Of a DNA stretch of 64,000 nt, positions 8,213-16,290 are shown one piece after another. The stretch covers positions 186,001 through 250,000 of the forward strand of contig NZ_BMRX01000011.1 of NCBI RefSeq assembly GCF_014648855.1, in the 5' to 3' direction. This DNA is from Streptomyces parvulus (GTDB lineage Bacteria > Actinomycetota > Actinomycetes > Streptomycetales > Streptomycetaceae). Both the position numbers and the translations under genes were made by a program. The first letter of the stretch is position 1. Each line of letters opens with the position of its first letter. Under the pieces are notes generated by a model, which had not been told where the DNA came from, did no database searches, and saw only the letters and a program-made list of their open reading frames with translations.

Positions 8213-9276
8213 CCACCGCACGGAAAACCACAACCTTCTTCCTCACCGTTCTGAGCGGTCTCCTGCTGAGCATCGTCGGTCTGACGCAGCGATGGCCGGC
8301 ATGGGTCTGGCCGCTGCTGGCCGTACTGCTGCTCGCCGGCCCCGCGGCAGTGTTCCGCATCGCCGCGATGCGCCGCGGCACGGTACCGGTGACTTTCGAG
8401 GAGCAGTTCACCGCCGCCCCCGTGGAACGCACGGAACACCGCGTCAGCAAGGTAGTGCTGCCCAGCATGTGGGCCGACTACGACTTCGTCTTCTCCGCGA
8501 CGGTGCGATGGTGCCTCCTCGACGCTCCCGCGAGTGCTCCGGTTCTCAACCCGGCGGGACTCGCCGTCGACACGGTCCTCAAGCGGGCCCGGGCCATAAC
8601 CGAGCAACGGGAACCGGTCCGGGCGTCACTCGTCGAGCAGGAACTGTCCGGCGCCCTGGCCCGGATGGCGCCCGAACCCACCGGACACCTCCAGGCGATG
8701 GCCGAGAACGTCCACCTCGTCCTGGGACAGCAGGACCAAGAGCGCCTCGACAAGCTCGCCGAGGTGCGCAAGGACGAGGAGGTCTGGGTGCACCAGCGGA
8801 AGTACGAGCAGAGCAGGCGCCGTTACTTGGGCGAGGACGTCCTCAAGGACACCGGCAGCGCCGTCGTTTGGTGGCTCGCCAGGAACGATGAGCACGTGGA
8901 ACGTACCGTGTCCGACCTGGCCCTGCTCGCTCAGCTGACGTCGGCGGCCAACGACACCGAGGTTCCCGAACGGCTCAAGGATCTGATCTCCCAACAGGCC
9001 GGCGAGCCGCCGATGCCGGACTTTCCCGGGACAGAGCCTCCCGCAGCGCCGCAGCCACGGGGGACGGCCACAACGCACCTCTCCGACTTCCTCGACAGCA
9101 TCGGTTTCACTCACGGAGACGTACGCCGCCCGATGCTCGCGGCCCAGATCGCCGGACTCATCAAGGAGCAGAACCGCCACGAGACCGCCGAGGACATCCA
9201 GCACCACTTCGATCCGCCGGCCTCCATCGCTCCGGACGACCACGACGCGTCTGCACCCGGCTCCCCTCTCGCATAG
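8209..9276 (+). CDS. Membrane-anchored protein of the TIR operon (possible SPFH-like domain)
   Basis: A 355-residue protein. Two N-terminal hydrophobic segments, about residues 9-26 and 31-48 (VWPLLAVLLLAGPAAVF), form a membrane hairpin. Next comes a soluble region (residues ~60-150) whose order of strands and helices loosely resembles an SPFH/Band 7 domain: ATVRWCLLD, then NPAGLAVDTVLKRARAIT, then SLVEQELSGALARM. Then a charged helix or coiled coil (LDKLAEVRKDEEVWVHQRKYEQSRRRYL) and a Pro-rich tail. The SPFH comparison is by eye only. It overlaps the NTPase gene by ATGA, so it belongs to the same functional unit; a membrane location for the system is the main thing it suggests. Confidence 0.7.
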   Translation: MTTARKTTTFFLTVLSGLLLSIVGLTQRWPAWVWPLLAVLLLAGPAAVFRIAAMRRGTVPVTFEEQFTAAPVERTEHRVSKVVLPSMWADYDFVFSATVRWCLLDAPASAPVLNPAGLAVDTVLKRARAITEQREPVRASLVEQELSGALARMAPEPTGHLQAMAENVHLVLGQQDQERLDKLAEVRKDEEVWVHQRKYEQSRRRYLGEDVLKDTGSAVVWWLARNDEHVERTVSDLALLAQLTSAANDTEVPERLKDLISQQAGEPPMPDFPGTEPPAAPQPRGTATTHLSDFLDSIGFTHGDVRRPMLAAQIAGLIKEQNRHETAEDIQHHFDPPASIAPDDHDASAPGSPLA

Positions 9277-9286
9277 GAGAAGACAG

Positions 9287-9736
9287 ATGGACAGCGAACT
9301 GGCCGTGCTCGCGGCGTCGGGCGCCACCACACTGGTCTCCCTCCTGGTGACCGACTCCTGGACCCACGCCCGGGAACTCGTCGGGCGGTACCTGACCCGC
9401 ACGGGCACGGACCCCGACACCCTCGGCGACCTGCAGGACGCGAGGACCCGCCTCCTCGCCGCCGACGCCACAGCACGTGCACGAACCGCCCACGAGATCA
9501 GCCGACGATACGGTGACCGCCTGTGCCGACTCGCGGAAGCCGAGGAAGGCGGCGACGAGCGCCTGCATGCGCTTCTGACCTCGTTACTGCAACTCTCGGC
9601 GTCCACGGCAGACAGCAGCCGCAGTGTGGACAACCGCATCAACGGCGGAGTCCAGCACGGTCCCGTCGTCCAGTCGGGCACCGTTGCAGGACTGACCTAC
9701 TACGCGGATCGGGTCGACGGCGCGAATCGCCGGTAG
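9287..9736 (+). CDS. Small protein with RHIM/PP-like motif, last gene of the TIR operon
   Basis: A 149-residue protein preceded by AGGAGA. Residues 1-~100 are helical: a hydrophobic N-terminal helix (AVLAASGATTLVSLLVTD) followed by amphipathic helices. The C-terminal 34 residues are Gly/Val-rich and contain N116-RINGGVQHGPVVQSG-TVAG. The segment lines up with the TIR tail: N-x-I, G, then G-x-x-V-Q-S and G. Short motifs of this kind (V-Q-x-G core) are known from RHIM and from bacterial amyloid signalling motifs that link NLR-type sensors to effectors. This protein may therefore be the adaptor or trigger of the TIR effector; this is inference. No annotated family recognised for the N-terminal part. 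Confidence 0.72.
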   Translation: MDSELAVLAASGATTLVSLLVTDSWTHARELVGRYLTRTGTDPDTLGDLQDARTRLLAADATARARTAHEISRRYGDRLCRLAEAEEGGDERLHALLTSLLQLSASTADSSRSVDNRINGGVQHGPVVQSGTVAGLTYYADRVDGANRR

Positions 9737-9754
9737 CACCGGGCGCCCGATCCC

Positions 9755-9771
9755 GGCCGTCGAGGACGGCC
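9755..9771 (+). terminator. Possible hairpin at the end of the TIR operon
   Basis: GGCCGT / ACGGCC with a 5-nt loop, 18 bp after the last stop codon. The stem is only 6 bp and no T-tract follows, so it is a weak candidate. Confidence 0.35.
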
Positions 9772-9964
9772 AATCCATGGCACGTCCGTCCCCGCTGCGC
9801 CCCTCCCGACGAGCCCCTGGCGCGCTTCGCGTCAAGGTCGTCGGGGAGCCGGGGTGGAGCCCACGCCACGTGTATAGCGGGGCCCGAAACCCACCCCGGA
9901 GAGAGCGGGGAAGGGTCGGGGTCACGTCGCGATGATGCCAAGAAGCCAGTGCGGCGCAGAGAGG

Positions 9965-10279
9965 TCAGCTGGGCCGGGATGCGATCTGCTGACGGGCAAG
10001 GCCCCAGACGTCCTCGAACTCCTCGAAGGTGAGTTGTTCGGGGTCGTGGCCTTCCCATTCCGAGACGGGCAGCTCGGCGGTGATCCCGAATCTGCTGTCG
10101 TAATCACCGAGGCGACCTGCTTCGCGGGCCCGCTGCCACTCGGCGAGGGAAGCAGCTGCGATTGGGATCAGCTCTGGCCCTTCGAGTTCGACCTGCCGGA
10201 TCACCCAGCCTTCAGCGTCGACCTCGAAGTAGAACCAGGTGTCTTCCTCGTCCCAGTAGCAGCGCATCCATGCGGTCAC
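9965..10279 (-). CDS. Uncharacterised acidic 104-residue protein
   Basis: A small acidic protein starting at GTG 10279 (VTAWMRCYWDEED); ATG 10267 is a possible alternative. The sequence is W/F/Y rich at the N-terminus (MRCYWDEEDTWFYFEVD), then GWVIRQVELEGP, then a helical segment LAEWQRAREAG and a C-terminal EFEDVWGLARQ. I recall near-identical short proteins scattered in Streptomyces genomes, but know no function. The frame stays open upstream to 10429, but that part overlaps a better candidate on the other strand and is unlike protein. Third codon positions are less G/C biased than in neighbouring core genes. Confidence 0.65.
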   Translation of the reverse strand: MTAWMRCYWDEEDTWFYFEVDAEGWVIRQVELEGPELIPIAAASLAEWQRAREAGRLGDYDSRFGITAELPVSEWEGHDPEQLTFEEFEDVWGLARQQIASRPS

Positions 10280-10384
10280 GAGACCATGATGCCGGGCCAG
10301 AGGCGCCTCTTTACTCCGCTCTGTCTCATGACTGAGCGATGATTCCTGCGGATCGGTCGAGCTTGAAAGGAGAACCGGCCCGAG

Positions 10385-10546
10385 TTGAATCCCAGCCTTG
10401 ATCCCGTGCCTCTCGAATGCTGGCATCAACGTGAACCGGACGAATGGGCTCCGCCTCGACGCCCGCCCAGTTACTGGGATGGGCCTGACCGCTGGACGAT
10501 CAAGGTCGTGCCCGGCTGGCTGCCACTGACCGCTTCAACCGCATAG
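10385..10546 (+). CDS. Candidate small Trp-rich protein (53 aa)
   Basis: A 53-residue frame from TTG 10385, with AAAGGAG about 12 bases upstream. The product is unusually rich in Trp and Pro (CWHQREPDEWAPPRRPPSYW, then DRWTIKVVPGWLPL), which looks more like a real protein than noise. Codon third positions are only moderately G/C, as in the rest of this accessory stretch. No family recognised. The start is uncertain because the Shine-Dalgarno spacing is long. Confidence 0.38.
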   Translation: MNPSLDPVPLECWHQREPDEWAPPRRPPSYWDGPDRWTIKVVPGWLPLTASTA

Positions 10547-10706
10547 GTCAGCGGTGTCCAGCAGAGGCCCTGCACGTAGGAGGGCTTCCTGCGGATCCGC
10601 CAGCGATACTCAATCCCGTCAGTCGATCAGCCCATAATTGGAGTCAGTGCCGAGCGACCCGGCGCATCGCACCCGCCCCGGGCGCCACTCACCGCGATTG
10701 GAGAGC

Positions 10707-11951
10707 ATGGTGACGAACAGCCCGTTGTGGCGAGTGGTTGACAACGAGAGTGGTAGCCAGTCCATCGTCAGCACGCCCTTCGAAGCGGTCGCGTTCGTCA
10801 ACAGCCGGTTCGACACCGATGACGACGACGAGCCGTTCAGCGTCACCGAGGTCGGTCCTCTCCTTCCGAAGCCGCTCGGGGTCATTACCGCATGGGCCGC
10901 CGAGAAGGACGGCGAGCGAACCGACGGGCGTACTGCCCCGATCACCATCAGGCCGGTTGTGACGGACAACGCCGGCGAGTGCGATGACGTAGTGCTCTGG
11001 CGCGACGTGTACGTCTCCTGGGACCACGACATGTACACCGTCGAGGAGCCGGACAGCTCCGAGTACAGCGAGGCTTACAGCGCTGCCGAGTTGAGAGCGA
11101 TCCTCGACGAGTACGCCGACGGCTACGAGTACGCGCCTGTAGGGCCCGACAGCCACAGGTGGCCGAAACCGGAAGAGTTGATCACCTACGGTGTCCAGGA
11201 GTGCGCCAAGCGGTTCGGGCACCTCGACGACGAAGCCCTGCTGTGGCTCGCTGCCACCCGCATCACGCTCGCCGTGTGGCGCAACACACCCGTCGAGAAC
11301 TGGCATGCCGGGAAGAGTCCGCTCCACGACGGCACAATGATGCGGATCAACACGGCAACCACCCGACTCGTGCGCTCAATGCTGTCGTTCGACCATGTCG
11401 ACTGGATCGGTCTCGGTCTCGCGATCGTCAACCCGTCCCGGGTTCTACCGACCGGGCAGTCTGTTCTCGAGCTCGGGCTGGCCTGCCACAACCCTGACGA
11501 CCCGGCACACGAGGCTGATCCGCGCGAAGAACTCGCGGAGATGACACAGGACGCGATCGCTTGGGGGCGAGCGTACTGCCTTCGCGAGAAGACGTTCGGC
11601 CTGCGAACCCTGATCCAATATTTCTGCGCGTCCGACAACGGCTGGTTCGGAACACCGAGTTGGGGGCGCATCGTCGATCGGTTCACTACGGCTGTCGACG
11701 ACCGGGAGAATGCTCACTGGCACGTGCACCGAGACAAGCCTTGGTTCGACGAGTGGTTCACCAACCGCCCGGTCGACATTGCAGACACCACGGAACTTCG
11801 TCGGCTGCTCCATGCCGGGCCCGACCTGTTGTCCGAGGAGGCCGCCGAATGGTGCGTGGATGGTGCCATCGGCTACGTCTGCCGGGACGACCACGCGAGC
11901 GGCTGCCTGCAGTGCGGCATCCCGCTGGCAACGGAGTCCCCCAACGAGTGA
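10707..11951 (+). CDS. Uncharacterised accessory protein (about 414 aa)
   Basis: The start is placed at ATG 10707, or GTG 10710, next to GGAGAG; a longer frame to 10638 lacks a ribosome binding site. The N-terminal third is strand-rich and acidic (DTDDDDEPFSVTEVG). The middle is helical (WPKPEELITYGVQECAKRFG, then LDDEALLWLAATRITLAVW). The C-terminus carries a Cys/His cluster (CRDDHASGCLQCGIP), a possible zinc site. I do not recognise the family. Base composition is visibly lower in G/C than in the core genes, and no homologous context surrounds it, so horizontal acquisition is likely. Confidence 0.72.
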   Translation: MVTNSPLWRVVDNESGSQSIVSTPFEAVAFVNSRFDTDDDDEPFSVTEVGPLLPKPLGVITAWAAEKDGERTDGRTAPITIRPVVTDNAGECDDVVLWRDVYVSWDHDMYTVEEPDSSEYSEAYSAAELRAILDEYADGYEYAPVGPDSHRWPKPEELITYGVQECAKRFGHLDDEALLWLAATRITLAVWRNTPVENWHAGKSPLHDGTMMRINTATTRLVRSMLSFDHVDWIGLGLAIVNPSRVLPTGQSVLELGLACHNPDDPAHEADPREELAEMTQDAIAWGRAYCLREKTFGLRTLIQYFCASDNGWFGTPSWGRIVDRFTTAVDDRENAHWHVHRDKPWFDEWFTNRPVDIADTTELRRLLHAGPDLLSEEAAEWCVDGAIGYVCRDDHASGCLQCGIPLATESPNE

Positions 11952-12469
11952 ACGTGGGCACCAGCGTAGAAAAGCAGCAACCCACTGACCGCGCTCTCTC
12001 TTGCCTACTGCGACCTGCGAATCTCAGCATGGTGTCGGATCCGACTTCCACCCGACACCGACCGTGAGATTCCGACACGGAATTTGAGATCCCGCGGTGG
12101 GGTCTGCGCGGCAACGCAGAGACTGTAACCCTGATGTTCGGTGGGGAAGACCAGGGCACTTCCGATGCTGGATACCGGCATGATCGCACTTGCCAATCAG
12201 GGGCCGCTAAGAGGTAACGAAGTGTCCAGGTGCGCGAAGCCGCGCGCTGAGGACCGCCGAAGAGCCCGTGACAGGCCCGCCCGCCCAGCCAATTCCACGG
12301 GCGAGCGGCCCCGGCCGCCGACACCGTACGCGGCACTGGCCGAACTCACGGGCCCTCACCCGTAGATGTCATCTGAACGAAGCACTGCCCCTCAGCCTGC
12401 CTGAATTCCCGCAACGGGAACGGGCGTCGTGTGCGGGGCAGCGCAGGTGCACAACCGCGGGAGGGCCGC
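11952..12469. other. Non-coding stretch in the accessory region
   Basis: About 520 bp in which no frame on either strand looks like a protein. It has a short hairpin at 12031-12059 (GGTGTCGG / CCGACACC), a possible terminator for the preceding gene. No tRNA, integrase, terminal repeats or attachment site are visible. It may be decayed mobile-element sequence. Confidence 0.5.
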
Positions 12470-12760
12470 GTGCGAGGGAAACTGAACGAGTGGCAGCCCG
12501 CCGTACTCTCCTGGGTGAGTCAAGGGTGCCCCTCCGGCTTATGGCCGGACAGTACGTACAAGGTGAGCACTCAGGCCTTGCAATACCGAGGACTGATCAA
12601 GTCACCAACGGCGTGGGTATTGGAACGCCGGGAACTGGGCATCGCGAGTCAGCGCCGCACGCCAGTCCGGCAAGATCCCGCACTCACAGGAACTGTGTGG
12701 ACAGCAGACCGACAGCGGCCACGAATTCAAGCTCGCAGACATCCCCGCCTGGCGGCTCAC
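12470..12760 (+). pseudogene. Remnant of an actinobacterial HTH-type gene
   Basis: GTG 12470 follows GGGAGGG by four bases, an excellent start. The first ~50 residues (LNEWQPAVLSWVSQGCPSG, then DSTYKVSTQALQYRGLIK) match the N-terminal pattern of a family common in Streptomyces: L-x-x-x-Q-x-x-V-L-x-W-V-x-x-G-C-P-x-G, then S-x-x-A-L-x-x-R-G-L. Beyond about 12670 the frame turns Arg/Thr-rich and would run to 13030 through the 3' end of the opposite RNA methyltransferase gene. Another frame looks more protein-like near 12710-12800 (GHEFKLADIPAWRLTEH). I read this as a frameshifted or truncated gene; the right border is approximate. Confidence 0.5.
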
Positions 12761-12791
12761 CGAACACAACGCACACTCGCCAAAAGGCAGG

Positions 12792-14144
12792 TCAGCCAGC
12801 TTTTTCGGCAGGCTCCAGAATCGCCACGCACTCCACATGATGCGTCATCGGAAACAAATCAAACACCCGCAACATCCGCACCCGATACCCCCCACCCCGG
12901 AAGTACCCCAGGTCCCGAGCCAGCGCAGCGGGATCGCACGCCACGTAGGCGATCCTCCGCGCCCCCAGTGACGCGAGGTGTTCCACCGTCTTCTTGCCGG
13001 CGCCCGCGCGCGGCGGGTCCAGGACGATGAGGTCGACCTCGTCGATGCCGGTGCGGGGCAGGACCGCCTCGACCTTGCCCTGCTCGATGCGGACGCGGTC
13101 GAAGCCGGCGAGGTTGTGGCGCGCGTCCTCGACCGCGCGCTTGCCGGACTCGATGCCGAGCACCGCGCCCTGGTCGCCGACGCGGTCGGCGAGCGCGCCG
13201 GCGAAGAGGCCCACGCCGCAGTACAGGTCGAGGGCCATGTCGCCCTTGCGCGGGAGGAGGCCCTGCATGACCGCCGTCACCAGCGTGGTGGCCGCCTGCG
13301 GGTGGACCTGCCAGAAGCCGCCGCTGCCGACGCGGTAGGTGCGGTCGTCGGCGCGTTCGCGGACGAAGGGGCGGCCGTGGACGCGGTGCACGCCGCCGTC
13401 CTTCTCGCCGACCCGCATGACCGAGACCGGGCGGTCCAGTTCCACGATGGGAAGCCTCGCGCCGGGGCGCGGGGTCAGGATGACCTGGCGGTCCTGGGAG
13501 CCGGTCGCCGCGATCGCCTCGATCGACGCCATGCCGGGCCACTCCCGCGCCTCGATGCCCAGCTCGCTGACCCCCTCCGCGGCGATCATGCAGTGGTCGA
13601 TCGGCTCGACCTCGTGCGAGCGGTGCCTGCGCAGGCCGGCACGGCCCTCCGCGTCCACCGCGTACTGCACGCGAGTGCGCCACGACGGGACCTGCCCGGC
13701 CGGCAGCTTGTCGCCCTCGGCCGGCATCACCGTGCCGTCCCAGCCGGCCTCCTCGGGGGTGAGGCCCGCCAGGCGCTCCAGCTGCTCGGCGACGACCTCG
13801 CCCTTCAGGCGCCGCTGGGCGCCCGGCTTGGCGTGCTGCCAGTCGCAGCCCCCGCAGCGCCCGGGTCCGGAGAAGGGGCACGGGGCCTCCACGCGGTCCT
13901 TGGAGGCGTCCAGGATCTCGACGGCGTCCGCGCGCAGGAAGCGGGCGCCCTCCTCGCCCTCCGTCACCCGGGCCACGACGCGCTCGCCGGGCAGGGTGTG
14001 CCGGACGAACAGCACCTGCCCCTCGGACGTACGGGCGATGCAGTGGCCGCCGTGCGCGACGGGGCCGATCTCGACCTCGTACTCCTCGCCGACGAGCGAG
14101 ACCGCTCGGGACTCCGCCTGCGGTTTCTTCGGTTCTGCCTGCAT
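12792..14144 (-). CDS. TRAM-domain 23S rRNA/tRNA (uracil-5-)-methyltransferase, RumA/TrmA family
   Basis: A 450-residue S-adenosylmethionine-dependent RNA methyltransferase. Residues ~18-75 form a TRAM RNA-binding domain (EYEVEIGPVAHGGHCIAR). A Cys cluster CPFSGPGRCGGC (about residues 89-100) fits the iron-sulfur site of RlmD-like enzymes. The C-terminal Rossmann domain has the SAM motif LDLYCGVGLFAGALADR and motif IV LDPPRAGAGKK. The nucleophile Cys is in YVACDPAALARDL. It makes 5-methyluridine in rRNA or tRNA; the exact target cannot be told. It lies 63 bp downstream of the KimA-like gene on the same strand and may be co-transcribed with it. Confidence 0.9.
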   Translation of the reverse strand: MQAEPKKPQAESRAVSLVGEEYEVEIGPVAHGGHCIARTSEGQVLFVRHTLPGERVVARVTEGEEGARFLRADAVEILDASKDRVEAPCPFSGPGRCGGCDWQHAKPGAQRRLKGEVVAEQLERLAGLTPEEAGWDGTVMPAEGDKLPAGQVPSWRTRVQYAVDAEGRAGLRRHRSHEVEPIDHCMIAAEGVSELGIEAREWPGMASIEAIAATGSQDRQVILTPRPGARLPIVELDRPVSVMRVGEKDGGVHRVHGRPFVRERADDRTYRVGSGGFWQVHPQAATTLVTAVMQGLLPRKGDMALDLYCGVGLFAGALADRVGDQGAVLGIESGKRAVEDARHNLAGFDRVRIEQGKVEAVLPRTGIDEVDLIVLDPPRAGAGKKTVEHLASLGARRIAYVACDPAALARDLGYFRGGGYRVRMLRVFDLFPMTHHVECVAILEPAEKAG

Positions 14145-14207
14145 GGCGGGGTGGCTCCAGAGAACGGGGGTGTGAGGGACGGCGGGTAGGGACCGCAGCC
14201 GTCCACT

Positions 14208-16271
14208 CTACTTCGGCTGCGAGTGGTCCTTCGCCCGGTCGTGGTGGAGCGGGCCGCGCCGGACCGCACCGGGCGCGTTCCAGTCCTGCCGCTTGCGGGC
14301 CCGCTTCTTGGCGGCCTCGGAGGACTGCAGCTGGTACGGGACGGACGTGACCATGACGCCGGGCGTGAACAGCAGGCGGCCCTTGAGGCGCAGGGCGCTC
14401 TGGTTGTGCAGCAGGTGCTCGTACCAGTGGCCGACCACGTACTCGGGGATGATGACCGAGACCGCGTCGCGCGGGGACTCCTTGCGCAGGCTCTTGACGT
14501 ACTCCATGACCGGCCGGGTGATCTCGCGGTAGGGCGAGTCCAGCACCTTCAGCGGTACGGCGATGCCGCGCCGCTCCCACTCGTCGCGCAGCGCCTTGGT
14601 CTCCACCGGGTCGACGTTGACGCTGAGCGCCTCCAGGGAGTCCGAGCGCATCAGCTTGGCGTAGGCGAGCGCGCGCAGGGTGGGGCGGTGGATCTTGGAG
14701 ATGAGGACGACCGAGTGGACCCGGGAGGGGCGCACCATGTCGTCGTTCTGCGCCTCCTCGGGGTCCTCGGGGGCGGCGATCTCCTCGGCGACACGGTCGT
14801 AGTGCTTGCGGATGGCCGTCATCGTCGCGAAGAAGATGCACATGCCGAGCAGGGCGACCCAGGCGCCGTGGGTGAACTTCGTGGCGAGGACGACGACCAG
14901 CACCAGGCCGGTGAAGAAGGCGCCGAAGGCGTTGATGGCCCGGGAGCGGATCATGCGGCGGCGCGCGGCCTGGTCCCTCTCCGTGGCCAGGTGGCGGTTC
15001 CAGTGCCGGACCATGCCGATCTGGCTGAGCGTGAAGGAGACGAAGACGCCGACGATGTAGAGCTGGATCAGCCGGGTGGAGTCGGCACCGTAGACGAAGA
15101 CCAGGAGTATGGCGGCGCCGGCCAGCAGGACGATTCCGTTGGAGAAGGCCAGGCGGTCGCCGCGCGTGTGCAGCTGGCGCGGCAGGTAGCGGTCCTGGGC
15201 GAGGATCGACCCGAGCAGCGGGAAGCCGTTGTACGCGGTGTTCGCGGCAAGGAAGAGGACCAGCGCGGTGGCGGCGGCCAGCACGATGAACAGGAAGCTG
15301 CCCTCGCCGAAGACGGCCTCCGCGACCTGCGAGATCACCGGGTGCTGGACGTAGTCCGCGCCGACCGCGACGCCGTTGTGGAAGAGGTCGGTGGCCGGGT
15401 TCTCCGACATGCGCACGTCCGTGGCGGAGGCGAGCGCGATGATGCCGCAGAACATGGTGACGGCGAGCAGGCCCATCATCGCGAGGGTGTTCCCCGCGTT
15501 CTTCGACTTGGGCTTGCGGAAGGCCGGGACGCCGTTGGAGATCGCCTCGACGCCGGTGAGCGCGGCGCAGCCGGAGGAGAAGGCGCGCAGCAGGAGGAAG
15601 ATCAGGGCGAAGCCGGCGAGGCCGCCGTGCTCCGGCTTGATCTCGTAGTCCGCCGTGGGCGCCCGCATGGTGTCGCCGAGGACCAGACCCCGGAAGGCAC
15701 CCCACGCGATCATGATGAAGACGCCGCCGACGAAGACGTACGTCGGGATCGCGAAGAGCTTGCCCGACTCCTTGACGCCGCGCAGGTTCATCAGCGTCAG
15801 CAGCAGGATCACGGCGACCGCGCAGAGGACCTTGTGCTCGACCACGAAGGGGACGGCGGAGCCGAGGTTCTCGATGCCGGAGGAGATCGAGACGGCGACG
15901 GTCAGGACGTAGTCGACCAGCAGGGCGCTGGCGACGGTCAGGCCCGCCTTCGGCCCCAGGTTGGTGTTGGCCACCTCGTAGTCGCCGCCGCCGCTCGGGT
16001 AGGCGTGCACGTTCTGCCGGTAGGAGGCGACGACCGTGAACATCAGAACGACGACCGCGACCGCGATCCAGGGGCTGAAGTGGTACGCCGACACGCCCGC
16101 GATGGACAGGACGAGCAGCACCTCGCCGGGCGCGTACGCCACGGAGGACAGCGGGTCGGATGCGAAGACGGGCAGGGCGATGCGCTTCGGCAGGAGCGTT
16201 TCCCCCAGCCGGTCGCTGCGCAGTGCGCGCCCGATGAGGATCCGCTTGGGCACGTCGGTCAGTTTGGACAC
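14208..16271 (-). CDS. APC-superfamily permease, KimA-like potassium transporter
   Basis: A 687-residue protein with about 12 membrane helices (residues ~35-490) and a large cytosolic C-terminal domain (about 190 residues), the architecture of KimA, the c-di-AMP-inhibited K+/H+ symporter of Bacillus. The N-terminal signature DPLSSVAYAPGEVLL is characteristic of this APC subgroup, as is YPSGGGDYEVANTNLG in the third helix region. Potassium as substrate is inferred from family and from the adjacent TrkA pair. GTG 16271 (VSKLTDVPKR) is chosen over 16310; a TACGAT -10-like box lies eight bases upstream, so the mRNA may be leaderless. The C-terminal tail (KKRARKRQDWN) is basic. Confidence 0.85.
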   Translation of the reverse strand: MSKLTDVPKRILIGRALRSDRLGETLLPKRIALPVFASDPLSSVAYAPGEVLLVLSIAGVSAYHFSPWIAVAVVVLMFTVVASYRQNVHAYPSGGGDYEVANTNLGPKAGLTVASALLVDYVLTVAVSISSGIENLGSAVPFVVEHKVLCAVAVILLLTLMNLRGVKESGKLFAIPTYVFVGGVFIMIAWGAFRGLVLGDTMRAPTADYEIKPEHGGLAGFALIFLLLRAFSSGCAALTGVEAISNGVPAFRKPKSKNAGNTLAMMGLLAVTMFCGIIALASATDVRMSENPATDLFHNGVAVGADYVQHPVISQVAEAVFGEGSFLFIVLAAATALVLFLAANTAYNGFPLLGSILAQDRYLPRQLHTRGDRLAFSNGIVLLAGAAILLVFVYGADSTRLIQLYIVGVFVSFTLSQIGMVRHWNRHLATERDQAARRRMIRSRAINAFGAFFTGLVLVVVLATKFTHGAWVALLGMCIFFATMTAIRKHYDRVAEEIAAPEDPEEAQNDDMVRPSRVHSVVLISKIHRPTLRALAYAKLMRSDSLEALSVNVDPVETKALRDEWERRGIAVPLKVLDSPYREITRPVMEYVKSLRKESPRDAVSVIIPEYVVGHWYEHLLHNQSALRLKGRLLFTPGVMVTSVPYQLQSSEAAKKRARKRQDWNAPGAVRRGPLHHDRAKDHSQPK

Positions 16272-16290
16272 AACAGAGGATCGTAAGCGT
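16272..16290 (-). promoter_or_regulatory. Possible leaderless promoter of the KimA-like gene
   Basis: Read on the minus strand, TACGAT (16285-16280) is followed by eight bases and then GTG 16271. This places the expected transcription start at or within two bases of the start codon. No Shine-Dalgarno sequence is present. No clear -35 hexamer is seen. Confidence 0.4.

Noticed and set aside
8209..9276. Third RHIM/PP-like motif in the membrane protein of the TIR operon
   Set aside because: Its Pro-rich tail has no V-Q-x-G segment flanked by Gly/Asn; only the TIR and the last protein carry the motif.
12470..13030. Full-length 187-residue gene from GTG 12470
   Set aside because: Only the first ~50 residues look like protein; the rest reads through the 3' end of the methyltransferase gene.
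14223..16286. A 687-codon open frame on the plus strand across the KimA-like gene
   Set aside because: It mirrors the real gene; composition is Gly/Asp/Val/Arg-rich without domains, as expected for high-GC antisense frames. The membrane protein on the minus strand is clear.
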